In this document: positions 15,885 through 24,391 of the stretch, piece after piece
Layout: each line of letters starts with the position of its first letter
Numbering within the stretch: the first letter of the stretch is position 1
From: Candidatus Neomarinimicrobiota bacterium
Lineage (GTDB): Bacteria > Fidelibacterota > Marinisomatia > Marinisomatales > TCS55
Reading direction: 5' to 3'
DNA: 41,819 bases
Assembly: GCA_018647265.1 (NCBI GenBank)
Contig: JABGTK010000006.1
Location: 1 to 41,819 of the forward strand
The notes under the pieces: generated by a model
What the model was told of the DNA's origin: nothing
Database searches by the model: none
The model's input: the letters and a program-made list of their open reading frames with translations, nothing else
Program-made: the position numbers and the translations under genes

Positions 15885-17897
15885 ATGCTCTCAAATCTCG
15901 AACGTATCCTTTTTGTAATACTCGTTACCGTCTCTATGGGACTTGCGTGGGTTACTTTTCGGCGTATGTTCAAGGTTATCGGCCGTGGATCTAACCCCAT
16001 TGATTGGGCAAAAGCTCTTGCCAACTGGCCAAAAGGATTATCCGTATTCTTAAGCCAAAAAACCCTTTTTAAAACGAGACCGATTATTGGTGCCATTCAC
16101 GCCGGCGTAGCTTGGGGGTTTACGCTATATTTATTGGTGAATGTGATTGATGTCCTCTATGGCATGGTTCCCGGATTTCACTTTTTCCCCAACAATATTA
16201 TTGGGGATATATACCGATTTTTCGTAGATATTTTTAGTATGATTGTCATTATTGGGGTGGTTATGTTTGTGGTCCGACGATTTATCACGAAAGATGAAAG
16301 ATTGGTCACTAATGAACCAGTTCTCTTGAGTGAATCTGCCCGAAAAGGAATTAAACGAGATTCCTTTATTGTAGGTGTATTTATTATTCTTCATGTTGGT
16401 TTTCGATTTGTGGGCGCCTCATTTGAAGTGGCTATCGAGGGTGCCGATTGGAGCCAGCCCGGCGCAACACTTTTAGCTTCTGCATGGGGCGGACTGTCAC
16501 CTGAGTCTCTTGTCTTTGGTGAACACTTAGGTTGGTGGATGGCATTAGGTTTAATCTTGGGATTCATGCCTTATTTTCCTTATTCTAAGCATGCCCATTT
16601 ATTTATGGGTCCCCTGAATTATATGGCCCAGGTCGATCGCAAATCACCTTCAACTTTGGAGCTCATGGATCTGGAAGATGAAGATGCGGAACAGTTCGGC
16701 GCGGCGAAAATAGAACATTTACCACAAAAACAACTTTTGGATGGCTATGCATGTATCATGTGCAATCGCTGCCAGGATGGGTGTCCCGCCTATCAAACGG
16801 GAAAAGAACTTTCACCTTCTGCCTTGGAAATTAATAAGCGATATTATTTTAATGAAAATGTGAAAGAGTTTTCTGAAGGTGCCGAAAGTATAGATAGTCT
16901 TTCAAAATGGATGCTGTCAGAAGAGGCGGCATGGTCCTGCACAACATGTGGATTCTGTATTGAAGTTTGCCCTGTGGGGAATGAACCAATGGTAGATATC
17001 CTCCGCATGCGCCAAGATTTGGTTCTCATGGAGAGTAATTTCCCTCGGGATGCAATGGAAGTATTTGATAAGATTGAGAATTATGGCAATCCATGGGGTA
17101 TGTCTCCCCAGGATCGTGAAAAGTGGACCGAAGGAATGGAAGTCCCGAAAATGCGTGATAAAGGATCGGCAGAATATTTATACTGGGCGGGCTGCTCCGG
17201 CGCTTATGATGACCGGGGAAAAGACATTTCGAAATCCGTAGCAAAAATTATGAACAAAGCGGGGGTGGATTATGCCATCCTTGGGAATGAAGAAACATGT
17301 ACTGGTGATTCAGCCCGACGAATTGGGAATGAGTATTTATTCCAGATGCAGGCCACGCAAAACATGGAGAATTTTGAAAAGTACGGCGTAAAGAAAATTG
17401 TTACTCAATGTCCCCATTGCTTAACCACATTGAAAAATGATTATGGTGAAATGGGCGCCGAACTGGAAGTTATTCACCATTCTGAATTCATTGCTGATCT
17501 GATAAAAGAAGGGAAAATCAGTCCAGATAATTCTTTAGAAGAGGATGTAACTTTTCATGATGCTTGTTATGTAGGACGCCATCATGGGGAATACGATGCG
17601 CCAAGAGATGTGCTTAATTCTGTTATGGGTGACAATGCCAAAATTGTGGAAATGCCACGGAATAAAGAACAGAGTTTTTGTTGCGGTGCCGGCGGTGGCA
17701 ATATGTGGTACGAAATCGACAAAGGTAAAAGGATCAATGTGGAACGATTTGAAGAAGCAATCGAAACGGGGGCCAAAAAAGTAGCCACATCCTGTAATTT
17801 TTGTATGATTATGATGGAAGATGCTCGCAAGGTTACGGGCCAAGATGAAACCATGGTAGTTTTCGATATTGCCGAATTGGTTGCCGATCGCATTTAA
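15885..17897 (+). CDS. Membrane-bound Fe-S oxidoreductase (ETF:menaquinone oxidoreductase type)
   Basis: A 670-residue fusion. Residues 1-240 hold five to six transmembrane helices resembling the heme-b subunit NarI; His72, His170, His214 and His237 are possible heme ligands. Two [4Fe-4S] motifs follow: Cys290/293/296/300 (CIMCNRCQDGCP) and Cys352/355/358/362 (CTTCGFCIEVCP). The C-terminal half has two CCG (HdrB/GlpC-like) domains, with TQCPHC near 508, HDACYVG near 560 and SFCCGAGGGN near 597, which bind non-cubane or further clusters. This layout matches DUF224-type oxidoreductases, such as Bacillus FadF and the ETF:(methyl)menaquinone oxidoreductases of anaerobes. They pass electrons from ETF to menaquinone during acyl-CoA oxidation. 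Its position directly after etfBA supports that. Heterodisulfide-reductase-like chemistry is the alternative. Confidence 0.9.
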   Translation: MLSNLERILFVILVTVSMGLAWVTFRRMFKVIGRGSNPIDWAKALANWPKGLSVFLSQKTLFKTRPIIGAIHAGVAWGFTLYLLVNVIDVLYGMVPGFHFFPNNIIGDIYRFFVDIFSMIVIIGVVMFVVRRFITKDERLVTNEPVLLSESARKGIKRDSFIVGVFIILHVGFRFVGASFEVAIEGADWSQPGATLLASAWGGLSPESLVFGEHLGWWMALGLILGFMPYFPYSKHAHLFMGPLNYMAQVDRKSPSTLELMDLEDEDAEQFGAAKIEHLPQKQLLDGYACIMCNRCQDGCPAYQTGKELSPSALEINKRYYFNENVKEFSEGAESIDSLSKWMLSEEAAWSCTTCGFCIEVCPVGNEPMVDILRMRQDLVLMESNFPRDAMEVFDKIENYGNPWGMSPQDREKWTEGMEVPKMRDKGSAEYLYWAGCSGAYDDRGKDISKSVAKIMNKAGVDYAILGNEETCTGDSARRIGNEYLFQMQATQNMENFEKYGVKKIVTQCPHCLTTLKNDYGEMGAELEVIHHSEFIADLIKEGKISPDNSLEEDVTFHDACYVGRHHGEYDAPRDVLNSVMGDNAKIVEMPRNKEQSFCCGAGGGNMWYEIDKGKRINVERFEEAIETGAKKVATSCNFCMIMMEDARKVTGQDETMVVFDIAELVADRI

Positions 17898-17911
17898 ATT
17901 TTATCGCCATC

Positions 17912-19654
17912 ATGGCAAACAATAATCACTTTTATTTTCCCTTTGAAAAAGGAATAAAAAACTACGATTCGGAAACCATTGAGAATCTATCCGAATATGA
18001 AAAATATCAATTGTCATTTCATCCGGAACGACCCAAATATTTAGACTATTTATCTATTTTTAATAACCCAGAGGAATGTCTTAAGCGTGATATATTTGGC
18101 GCCTGTTTAATCCAGGTACACAGGGCAGATTTTAATGAAATTCCTGTCATGCTTATCGGCCAACAAAGTGGGCCAACATCCGATTATAAAAAATTCCAAA
18201 ATATAGTGTCTGATTCAGAATTGGTCCGCAGTTGGAACCATGGTATGCCTACTCCCGCCAGTTATGAAAAAGCAATTGAAGCAGTAGAAATCGCCAATAC
18301 AGAAAATCGGATAATAATAATTTTTGTGGATACACCCGGTGCTGATCCTACGGAAGAATCAGAAGCAGGTGGTATTGCTTGGAAGATTGGGGGAACAATC
18401 AAGGCATTGGTGAATTCTAAAATGCCTACAATTTCTGTCATTATTAATAGGGGATGCAGTGGGGGCGCGATTGCATTAACTGGAACAGATATTACTTTAG
18501 CCATGGAAAATTCAACATATTTGGTGATTTCGCCGGAAGCTTGCTCGTCTATTTTATTTCACGACCGCCATCATGCCAACGAGGCAGCAGAGATTAGCCA
18601 AATTACTTCTAAAGAAGGGTTCACTCATGGCATTGTAGATAAATTGATTGATGAACCTGAAGGACCGGCCCACCGTTATCCACAGGAGTCCATAAAGTCT
18701 TTGAAAAAAGTATTGGCTAAAACTATTCAAAAATTGAATGGGTTGTCATCGGAGGCGGTTTATGAATTTAGAATAAATCGCTGGGCCAAAATGGGACATT
18801 GGGTAGAAGGTGCGCATATTGAAAGGCAACGTAAATCCCGCCTGCCCACATCAAATTCAAATGGGTATATCAAACGTCATAAAGGGTGTAGAGATAACAA
18901 TGGAAATGGGATATTCGATCCGGTTTCTTTAAACCAACTATCCAATGATGATTTTGTTTGCAATATTTGTAATCATCGTTACATCCGCCTTTCCGCTTGG
19001 GACTATATAGACCTCATACTGGATAAAGGATCATTTGTCGAACATCCAGAAACAGCATCTGTTTTAGATAAAGATATATTGAATTTTCCCGGCTATAAGG
19101 AAAAATTAGATTCGGAGCGAGTGAAAACAGGTTTGCCCTCTGCCATGATCACCGGAGATGGAAAGATCGAAGGAAATGATGTGGTGTTTTGTGCAAATGA
19201 TTTTGGATTCCTTGGCGGCTCATTTTGCATGAGTACTGGTGAAAAGATTTGGCGTGGAGCTGAAATTGCTATAGAGAAAAAAGTGCCCATGGTTATCCAG
19301 GCCTGCGGTGGCGGTGCTCGCATGCATGAAGGATGTTCGTCCATGGTTAGTATCCCCAAAGTACAACTGGCCATCACTAGGGTAGAACGAGCTGGGTTAA
19401 AAGTTATAACAATAATTACCGATCCGACACTTGGGGGAGTGGCCATCGGCTATGGATCGAGGGGCATTCGACTGTTTGAGTCCGGGGCTGGGAATATTGG
19501 ATTTTCAGGTAAAAGAGTCGTGGAACAATATGTGGGCCATCCGGTATCAAGGGACTTCCAAAAGACTTCTTGGCTGGCATCATACGGCCATGCAAATCAT
19601 GTTGTTAAATTGGGAGATCTTCGTGGAGAAATCAATAGAATTTTATCGAAATAA
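17912..19654 (+). CDS. Acyl-CoA carboxylase carboxyltransferase, AccA-AccD fusion in reversed order
   Basis: A 580-residue single chain transferring carboxyl from biotin to an acyl-CoA. Residues about 25-300 are AccA-like: HPERPKYLDYL, GMPTPASYEKAIEA, FVDTPGA, RGCSGGAIALTG and VISPEACSSILF match the alpha subunit of bacterial acetyl-CoA carboxylase. Residues 320-580 are AccD-like: the zinc-ribbon region, then LSAWDYIDLILDKGSF, GFLGGSF, CGGGARMHEG, TDPTLGGV and NIGFSGKRVVEQ. The familiar single-chain carboxyltransferases (PccB type, AccDA) run beta then alpha; here the order is alpha then beta. The zinc site is altered: the first CxxC is His323-x-x-Cys326, the second is Cys350-x-x-Cys353, and the loop between is longer and contains DNNGNGIFD. 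It lies 14 bases after the Fe-S oxidoreductase. The substrate (acetyl-, propionyl- or another acyl-CoA) cannot be read. No carboxylase or biotin carrier is nearby. Confidence 0.9.
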   Translation: MANNNHFYFPFEKGIKNYDSETIENLSEYEKYQLSFHPERPKYLDYLSIFNNPEECLKRDIFGACLIQVHRADFNEIPVMLIGQQSGPTSDYKKFQNIVSDSELVRSWNHGMPTPASYEKAIEAVEIANTENRIIIIFVDTPGADPTEESEAGGIAWKIGGTIKALVNSKMPTISVIINRGCSGGAIALTGTDITLAMENSTYLVISPEACSSILFHDRHHANEAAEISQITSKEGFTHGIVDKLIDEPEGPAHRYPQESIKSLKKVLAKTIQKLNGLSSEAVYEFRINRWAKMGHWVEGAHIERQRKSRLPTSNSNGYIKRHKGCRDNNGNGIFDPVSLNQLSNDDFVCNICNHRYIRLSAWDYIDLILDKGSFVEHPETASVLDKDILNFPGYKEKLDSERVKTGLPSAMITGDGKIEGNDVVFCANDFGFLGGSFCMSTGEKIWRGAEIAIEKKVPMVIQACGGGARMHEGCSSMVSIPKVQLAITRVERAGLKVITIITDPTLGGVAIGYGSRGIRLFESGAGNIGFSGKRVVEQYVGHPVSRDFQKTSWLASYGHANHVVKLGDLRGEINRILSK

Positions 19655-19732
19655 ATATCTGATAGGGATTGAAGGTAGGCATAAAAAAGCGTTAAGTTTC
19701 TTGACTTTATTACACACTAATTGAACTGATTT

Positions 19733-22138
19733 ATGATAAAATTCATTATTACTTTTTTAATTTATACCACAATACTGGCGGGGGCCTCATCAACAAAAAG
19801 AGGTATCGTAGAAGATTTTACCCAATTGAAATATAAGGTGGCTATGGCCACTCGCACCGAAAGTCCCCCTGTGATCGATGGAATTATCGATGATGATTCA
19901 TGGCAAAATGCTATGCTGATTGACGAATTTATTCAGTATGAGCCTTATAATCTTGAAGCACCTACCGTACAAACGGAGTTACGCGTTCTTTATGATGATA
20001 ATTATCTTTATATCGCATTTAAAAATTATGATCCAAAACCGGAAGAAATTATGGGGAGGTTATCCCGTAGAGATGATTGGATGACCGGGTTTGATTTTAA
20101 TGGAGATTGGGTTGGTATTGGTATTGATTCTCGCAACGATGACAAAACTGGGTATTGGTTTGCCGTTAATGCGGCAGAAGTTCAGATTGATGTTGTTATC
20201 TCTGGAGATGGCTATGATGGGTTTGATAGAACTTGGGATGTGATTTGGGAAAGTAAAGTAACTCGCCATAAAGAGGGTTGGTCCGCTGAGATTCGAATAC
20301 CGTTTAATGTATTTCAATATAGTAAAGATAAAGTTCAGGAGTGGGGCGTATCATTTCAGCGTGGTTATTATGGAAACCAAGAAGAAATTCAGTGGCCCGG
20401 CCGTGCCCTTGGTGCCAGGGGCATTGTCCCCCATTATGGTATATTGAAAGGAATTGAAAATATTCCCCAACCGAAACAATTGGATATAATGCCATATTTA
20501 TTGGGAGGCCAGACTAGGAATGGCACCACAGAAAAAACAACCAATTATGGTTTAGATGCTCAATATACATTATCATCCACTTCAACTATGAATCTTACTT
20601 TTAACCCTGATTTCGGTCAAGTTGAGGCGGACCCATCCGTATTGAACTTATCAGCATTTGAAACGAGATTATCTGAACGGCGCCCCTTTTTTGTTGAAGG
20701 TGCCGCATTTTTTAAAAGTCGTTTGAATTTGTTTCACTCTCGTCGTGTGGGACAAAGTCCCAGTTACTATTACCCAGAAAAGGGTTCCATTGTGGATCAA
20801 CCAGACGCAACAACCATTTTAGGTGCTACTAAAATTCTGGGTGAAACAGCTTCCGGATTGAAATATGGTGTTATTGAAGCTGTAACCAATAGAGAATATG
20901 GTACCTGGGAATATGACGAGAATGGCAAAACGGTTCGCGACCAATTTATGATTGAGCCATACACCAATTATTTCATTGGCCGTGTAGAGCAGCCCATTAT
21001 TAATGATGTATCTACAGTTGGTTTTATGGCAACGGACCTTCGCCGACAAGGTGGTGACCCGACGAGTGCGTTCAACATGGACTGGCGGATGAAGTTTAAA
21101 GACAATAAACTTTTTTTTAATGGGCAGGTGGCTCATTCAAGAGCGGCGGGCGATCCGGGGATGGCCGGTCGCTACAGTCTTAGTTATCGGGATCCTGTTT
21201 GGTGGGAAATTATGACTTGGGGCGGTTACTCCGACAAAAATTTTGATGTGAATGATATGGGTTTCATGCGCCGGAATAACAGTTGGGACTGGGGTCTAAG
21301 GGGTAAAATCCGCCGAGATGTTCCAAAAGGAATTTTTCTGAAACAAGAATTATCATTAAGAGTGGGTGCTCGTGGAAATAATGACGGATTAATCACCAGT
21401 AAAGATATTGATTTTGAGCAGGAAAATACCTTTATGAATTATTGGAGTACCGGCATCAATATTAATTTGAGTCCTGATGTTTATGAAGATGATGATCTAT
21501 TTAGAGATTCCCGCGCGATGGTGATTAAAGATGAAGCATGGCAATCATATGAATTGGGGTTTTCTACGGATCGGAGAAAACGAATCATCCTAAATCCAAG
21601 TATTGGATATACCCATGGCAAAGTTCGTGGATGGGGACATAGCTATAACATGAGGGTGATGATTCGCCCAACGGATTATATCAATTTTACTATAATGACT
21701 CATAATGGTGATCACCCCAGTGCTATGCAGTGGGTGGGAATTGAAGAAGATTCAGTGCGAACTAATATCATTTATGCCACCACAGAACAAACAATGCAGA
21801 ATATTAACTATCGATTCAATTGGGCTTTCTCACCTACAATGACCTTTGAAGCCTTTTACCAACCATTCAAAATTGATATGGATTATGTGTCCTATAATCG
21901 TTTATTAAAAGAAAAAACGAACAATGTTGAACCATACAATTATGTTGGAAATGAAGATTTTAAAATTGATAACCAAGTGGGCACATTCGTGTTTCGTTGG
22001 GAATATTCACCGGGGAGTTTGCTCTACGTTGTATATAATTTAAATGACAATAATTACTTTTCTTCTGAGGAAGAGAAGTGGTTTAAAACTAAATCAAATT
22101 CATTATTTATTAAACTGAATTATTTTTTTCAAACTTGA
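19733..22138 (+). CDS. DUF5916 outer-membrane protein with CBM9-like N-terminal domain
   Basis: An 801-residue exported protein. A signal peptide (MIKFIITFLIYTTILAGAS) is followed at about residues 40-210 by a carbohydrate-binding family 9-like domain: PPVIDGIIDDDSWQNA, LRVLYDDNYLYIAFKNYDP and KEGWSAEIRIPFNVF. The rest fits a DUF5916 beta-barrel-type region: NLTFNPDFGQVEADPSVLNL and ERRPFFVEGAAFF are the family's hallmark stretches, and it ends in an amphipathic aromatic strand. DUF5916 proteins are common and often multi-copy in marine Bacteroidetes-like bacteria; their function is not established. They are thought to sit in the outer membrane and handle peptides or glycans. It starts 78 bases after the carboxyltransferase, so read-through is possible. 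It converges on dCMP deaminase with 23 bases between the stops. Confidence 0.88.
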   Translation: MIKFIITFLIYTTILAGASSTKRGIVEDFTQLKYKVAMATRTESPPVIDGIIDDDSWQNAMLIDEFIQYEPYNLEAPTVQTELRVLYDDNYLYIAFKNYDPKPEEIMGRLSRRDDWMTGFDFNGDWVGIGIDSRNDDKTGYWFAVNAAEVQIDVVISGDGYDGFDRTWDVIWESKVTRHKEGWSAEIRIPFNVFQYSKDKVQEWGVSFQRGYYGNQEEIQWPGRALGARGIVPHYGILKGIENIPQPKQLDIMPYLLGGQTRNGTTEKTTNYGLDAQYTLSSTSTMNLTFNPDFGQVEADPSVLNLSAFETRLSERRPFFVEGAAFFKSRLNLFHSRRVGQSPSYYYPEKGSIVDQPDATTILGATKILGETASGLKYGVIEAVTNREYGTWEYDENGKTVRDQFMIEPYTNYFIGRVEQPIINDVSTVGFMATDLRRQGGDPTSAFNMDWRMKFKDNKLFFNGQVAHSRAAGDPGMAGRYSLSYRDPVWWEIMTWGGYSDKNFDVNDMGFMRRNNSWDWGLRGKIRRDVPKGIFLKQELSLRVGARGNNDGLITSKDIDFEQENTFMNYWSTGININLSPDVYEDDDLFRDSRAMVIKDEAWQSYELGFSTDRRKRIILNPSIGYTHGKVRGWGHSYNMRVMIRPTDYINFTIMTHNGDHPSAMQWVGIEEDSVRTNIIYATTEQTMQNINYRFNWAFSPTMTFEAFYQPFKIDMDYVSYNRLLKEKTNNVEPYNYVGNEDFKIDNQVGTFVFRWEYSPGSLLYVVYNLNDNNYFSSEEEKWFKTKSNSLFIKLNYFFQT

Positions 22139-22161
22139 TATTTAGGAACTGATTTAGCGGT

Positions 22162-22587
22162 TTATTTAGACAAATCGACTAAATCAATTCCCAATTCTTT
22201 GGCGTGTGCCATGATTCTTTCATCACGATAAAATTCACCAAAATATATTTTATTAATGCCAGCGTTGGCAATTAGTTTAAAGCAATCATAACAAGGTGAG
22301 GCTGTCACATATATCTCACTATCCTCTAACCGAACACCATGACGTGCCGATTGAACAATAGCATTCGCTTCTGCATGTATCGTCCGAACGCAATGGGTGT
22401 TTTCCATTTCATGTCCCGCTTCGTCACAATGAGCTAATCCACGAATGGAGCCATTATATCCTGTAGCTAAAATCGTTTTCCCCCTCGTAATAACTGCACC
22501 CACATGCTTCCGATCACAAGTGGATCGGGTGGCGACTTCTCGGGCGATATTCATGAAATACTGTTCCCAACTAACCCGTTCGCTCAT
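22162..22587 (-). CDS. comEB: Deoxycytidylate (dCMP) deaminase
   Basis: A 141-residue zinc-dependent deaminase converting dCMP to dUMP for thymidylate synthesis. The catalytic signature is complete: HAEANA (zinc His and catalytic Glu) and SPCYDCFKLIANAGI (two zinc Cys). The segment STCDRKHVGAVITRGKTILATGYNGS is typical of the ComEB/dCMP deaminase group rather than cytidine or tRNA deaminases. An upstream cluster containing His and Cys (LAHCDEAGHEMENTHCVRT) matches the second structural zinc site of this group. It is the last gene of the minus-strand run that begins with the SUF operon, with 31 bases separating it from the DUF2480 gene. Confidence 0.94.
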   Translation of the reverse strand: MSERVSWEQYFMNIAREVATRSTCDRKHVGAVITRGKTILATGYNGSIRGLAHCDEAGHEMENTHCVRTIHAEANAIVQSARHGVRLEDSEIYVTASPCYDCFKLIANAGINKIYFGEFYRDERIMAHAKELGIDLVDLSK

Positions 22588-22618
22588 TTTACTTAATCTC
22601 CAAAATTTTATACATTTT

Positions 22619-22867
22619 TCATTCGTTTCGGATAAATATTTTTACTGCAGACCTTAGTTCTCCGAAATAAATCCGTTCTACATATTGGGTCAATTGGGCC
22701 GTTAAAATTAAAAAGGCCCAAGTAGGGATTGGTACCTCTGAGCATCCCTTTATGAGAACTCTCTTATTTGTATATTGGGACCAATCTATTTCAGCTACTT
22801 TTTTACGAAAGACTTTCTCTCGGAGAATACCACCGTCCAAAAAATCATTGAGAAAAATGGTTTCCAT
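22619..22867 (-). CDS. DUF2480-like small protein (single repeat)
   Basis: An 82-residue protein matching the DUF2480 family by the pattern IDWSQYTNKRVLIKGCSEVP followed by IPTWAFLILTAQL and IYFGELRSAV. Typical Bacteroidetes DUF2480 proteins are about twice as long, with two such units; this one has only the second. Function is unknown. The conserved GCS/PIPT core around Cys42 might bind metal or a cluster, an inference from its neighbourhood. Its ATG directly follows the stop of the upstream 87-residue gene, so the two are surely co-translated. DUF2480 genes next to SUF genes would fit a role linked to Fe-S assembly. Confidence 0.7.
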   Translation of the reverse strand: METIFLNDFLDGGILREKVFRKKVAEIDWSQYTNKRVLIKGCSEVPIPTWAFLILTAQLTQYVERIYFGELRSAVKIFIRNE

Positions 22868-23131
22868 TTAATCTTTAATTTGTTCAGTGGACATATACAC
22901 CGGTTTTTTGTCACCCATAAAATGGTGGTAATCCAAAATACCGTAGCCTTCAGGATTTCGCGTAGGACAAGTGCTGCAGCTATTGGAACCATCTTCCCGA
23001 TGACGGACAATATCTAACAATTTTTCATCCGTTTCAGCAGCGCCGGCAACAAGCGCTTCATCTGTCTCCACATACCATCGCATGGTGACGAGATATTTAT
23101 ACTTTTTGGCTTCATTTCCATTTTCACTCAT
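22868..23131 (-). CDS. Small cysteine-containing protein, unknown function
   Basis: An 87-residue soluble protein I do not recognise. It contains a central CSTCP motif (two cysteines spaced CxxC) followed by RNPEGYGILDYHHF. The N-terminal part KYKYLVTMRWYVETDEALVAG could form a strand-helix pair. A single CxxC with nearby His residues could be a metal or thiol site, but two cysteines alone do not make a full cluster ligand set. It sits in the SUF gene run between sufS and the DUF2480 gene, and the downstream start touches its stop. The context suggests it is part of the Fe-S assembly transcript. Confidence 0.65.
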   Translation of the reverse strand: MSENGNEAKKYKYLVTMRWYVETDEALVAGAAETDEKLLDIVRHREDGSNSCSTCPTRNPEGYGILDYHHFMGDKKPVYMSTEQIKD

Positions 23132-23182
23132 TGTTAAACTCCTTTAAGAACTTTTAGTCAATGGGGTAAAAGTAAGCAAAAA

Positions 23183-24391
23183 TCAGGTGAAAATAAGGGC
23201 CGTTTTTTCAATACTTTCAGCCAACTCTTCAATATCATTTTTTGTATTATATAAATAAAAACTTGCACGAGCAGTAGCCGTCACCCCCAGGTGATTCATT
23301 ATGGGCTGTGAACAATGATGACCGGCACGTATGCAAATACCGTCTGTATCGAGAAATTTTGCTAAATCATGGGGATGAATATTTTTTACGTTAAAGGGAA
23401 TGACTGCGCCTCGATCAGTCGAATTTCCGTAAAGAGTAATATCTTTATTCTGAGAGAGGAGCTGCAACCCATAGGTAAGCAATTCTTTTTCATGTTCATG
23501 GATGGTATCAACGCCGACCGATTGTAAGTAATCAATGGCCGCGCCCAACCCAATGACTTGGGCAATGTTGGGTGTTCCCGCTTCAAACTTCCAGGGTACA
23601 TCGTTCCAAGTGGATTTTTCTATTGTGACCGTATTAATCATTTCGCCACCGCCCATGAATGGGTCCATTTCTTCGAGTAATTTTGTCCGACCAATTAGAA
23701 CACCAACGCCGGTAGGCCCCACCATTTTATGTCCGGAAAAAGCGTAAAAATCACAATCTAACTTCGTGATATCCACATTCATGTGGGGGACGGCCTGGGC
23801 GCCATCAATGACCGTAATGGTGCCGATATTTTTGGCAGCATCTATAATTTGATCAATTGGGTTCACCGTACCAAAAACATTGGATTGATGACACACGCTA
23901 ACCAATTTTGTATCGCTGGAAAAATAAGAATCCAATGATTCAAGATTGAGTAAGCTATCATCAGTTAGTGGGATATATTTTATGGAAGCACCCGTTTTTT
24001 CTGTGGCCAATTGCCATGGGACCAAATTACTGTGGTGTTCCATTTCTGAAACAAGAACTGAATCATGTTTACATAAGTTTTTCAACCCCCAGGCATAAGC
24101 GACGAGGTTTAGTGATTCAGTTGTACTCCGTGTGAATATAACTGAATGGGTGTCTGGCACATTCAAGAATTGTTTTATTTTTAGCCGAACACCTTCATAC
24201 TCATCCGTGGCTTTTTCGCCAATAGTATATAAAGCACGATGAACATTGGCAGCATAGGAATTATAGTAAGATGTTAAGGCATCAATTACTATTTGTGGTT
24301 TTTGGGTCGTTGATGCAGAATCCAGATAGACAAATGGCTTTTCCGAATTAAAAATGGGAAAATCTTTCCGGATGGATTTTACATTCAGCAT
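23183..24391 (-). CDS. sufS: Cysteine desulfurase SufS
   Basis: A 402-residue PLP enzyme that releases sulfur from cysteine as a persulfide for Fe-S cluster assembly. The PLP lysine is Lys222 in FSGHKMVGPTG. The persulfide cysteine is Cys360 in RAGHHCSQP, on the short-loop arrangement of group II (SufS/CsdA) enzymes. YLDSASTTQKP and SEMEHHSNLVPW are further family marks. I use ATG 24391, which overlaps the stop of the upstream sufT gene as TAATG; a longer in-frame start at 24445 lies inside sufT and adds nothing conserved. It probably works with the SufE encoded at 24948-25358. It is part of the continuous minus-strand SUF operon. Confidence 0.96.
   Translation of the reverse strand: MLNVKSIRKDFPIFNSEKPFVYLDSASTTQKPQIVIDALTSYYNSYAANVHRALYTIGEKATDEYEGVRLKIKQFLNVPDTHSVIFTRSTTESLNLVAYAWGLKNLCKHDSVLVSEMEHHSNLVPWQLATEKTGASIKYIPLTDDSLLNLESLDSYFSSDTKLVSVCHQSNVFGTVNPIDQIIDAAKNIGTITVIDGAQAVPHMNVDITKLDCDFYAFSGHKMVGPTGVGVLIGRTKLLEEMDPFMGGGEMINTVTIEKSTWNDVPWKFEAGTPNIAQVIGLGAAIDYLQSVGVDTIHEHEKELLTYGLQLLSQNKDITLYGNSTDRGAVIPFNVKNIHPHDLAKFLDTDGICIRAGHHCSQPIMNHLGVTATARASFYLYNTKNDIEELAESIEKTALIFT

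Noticed and set aside
17912-19654. Ordinary PccB-type beta subunit
   Set aside because: The first half matches AccA and the second matches AccD, with the zinc-ribbon region in the middle; PccB has the opposite order.
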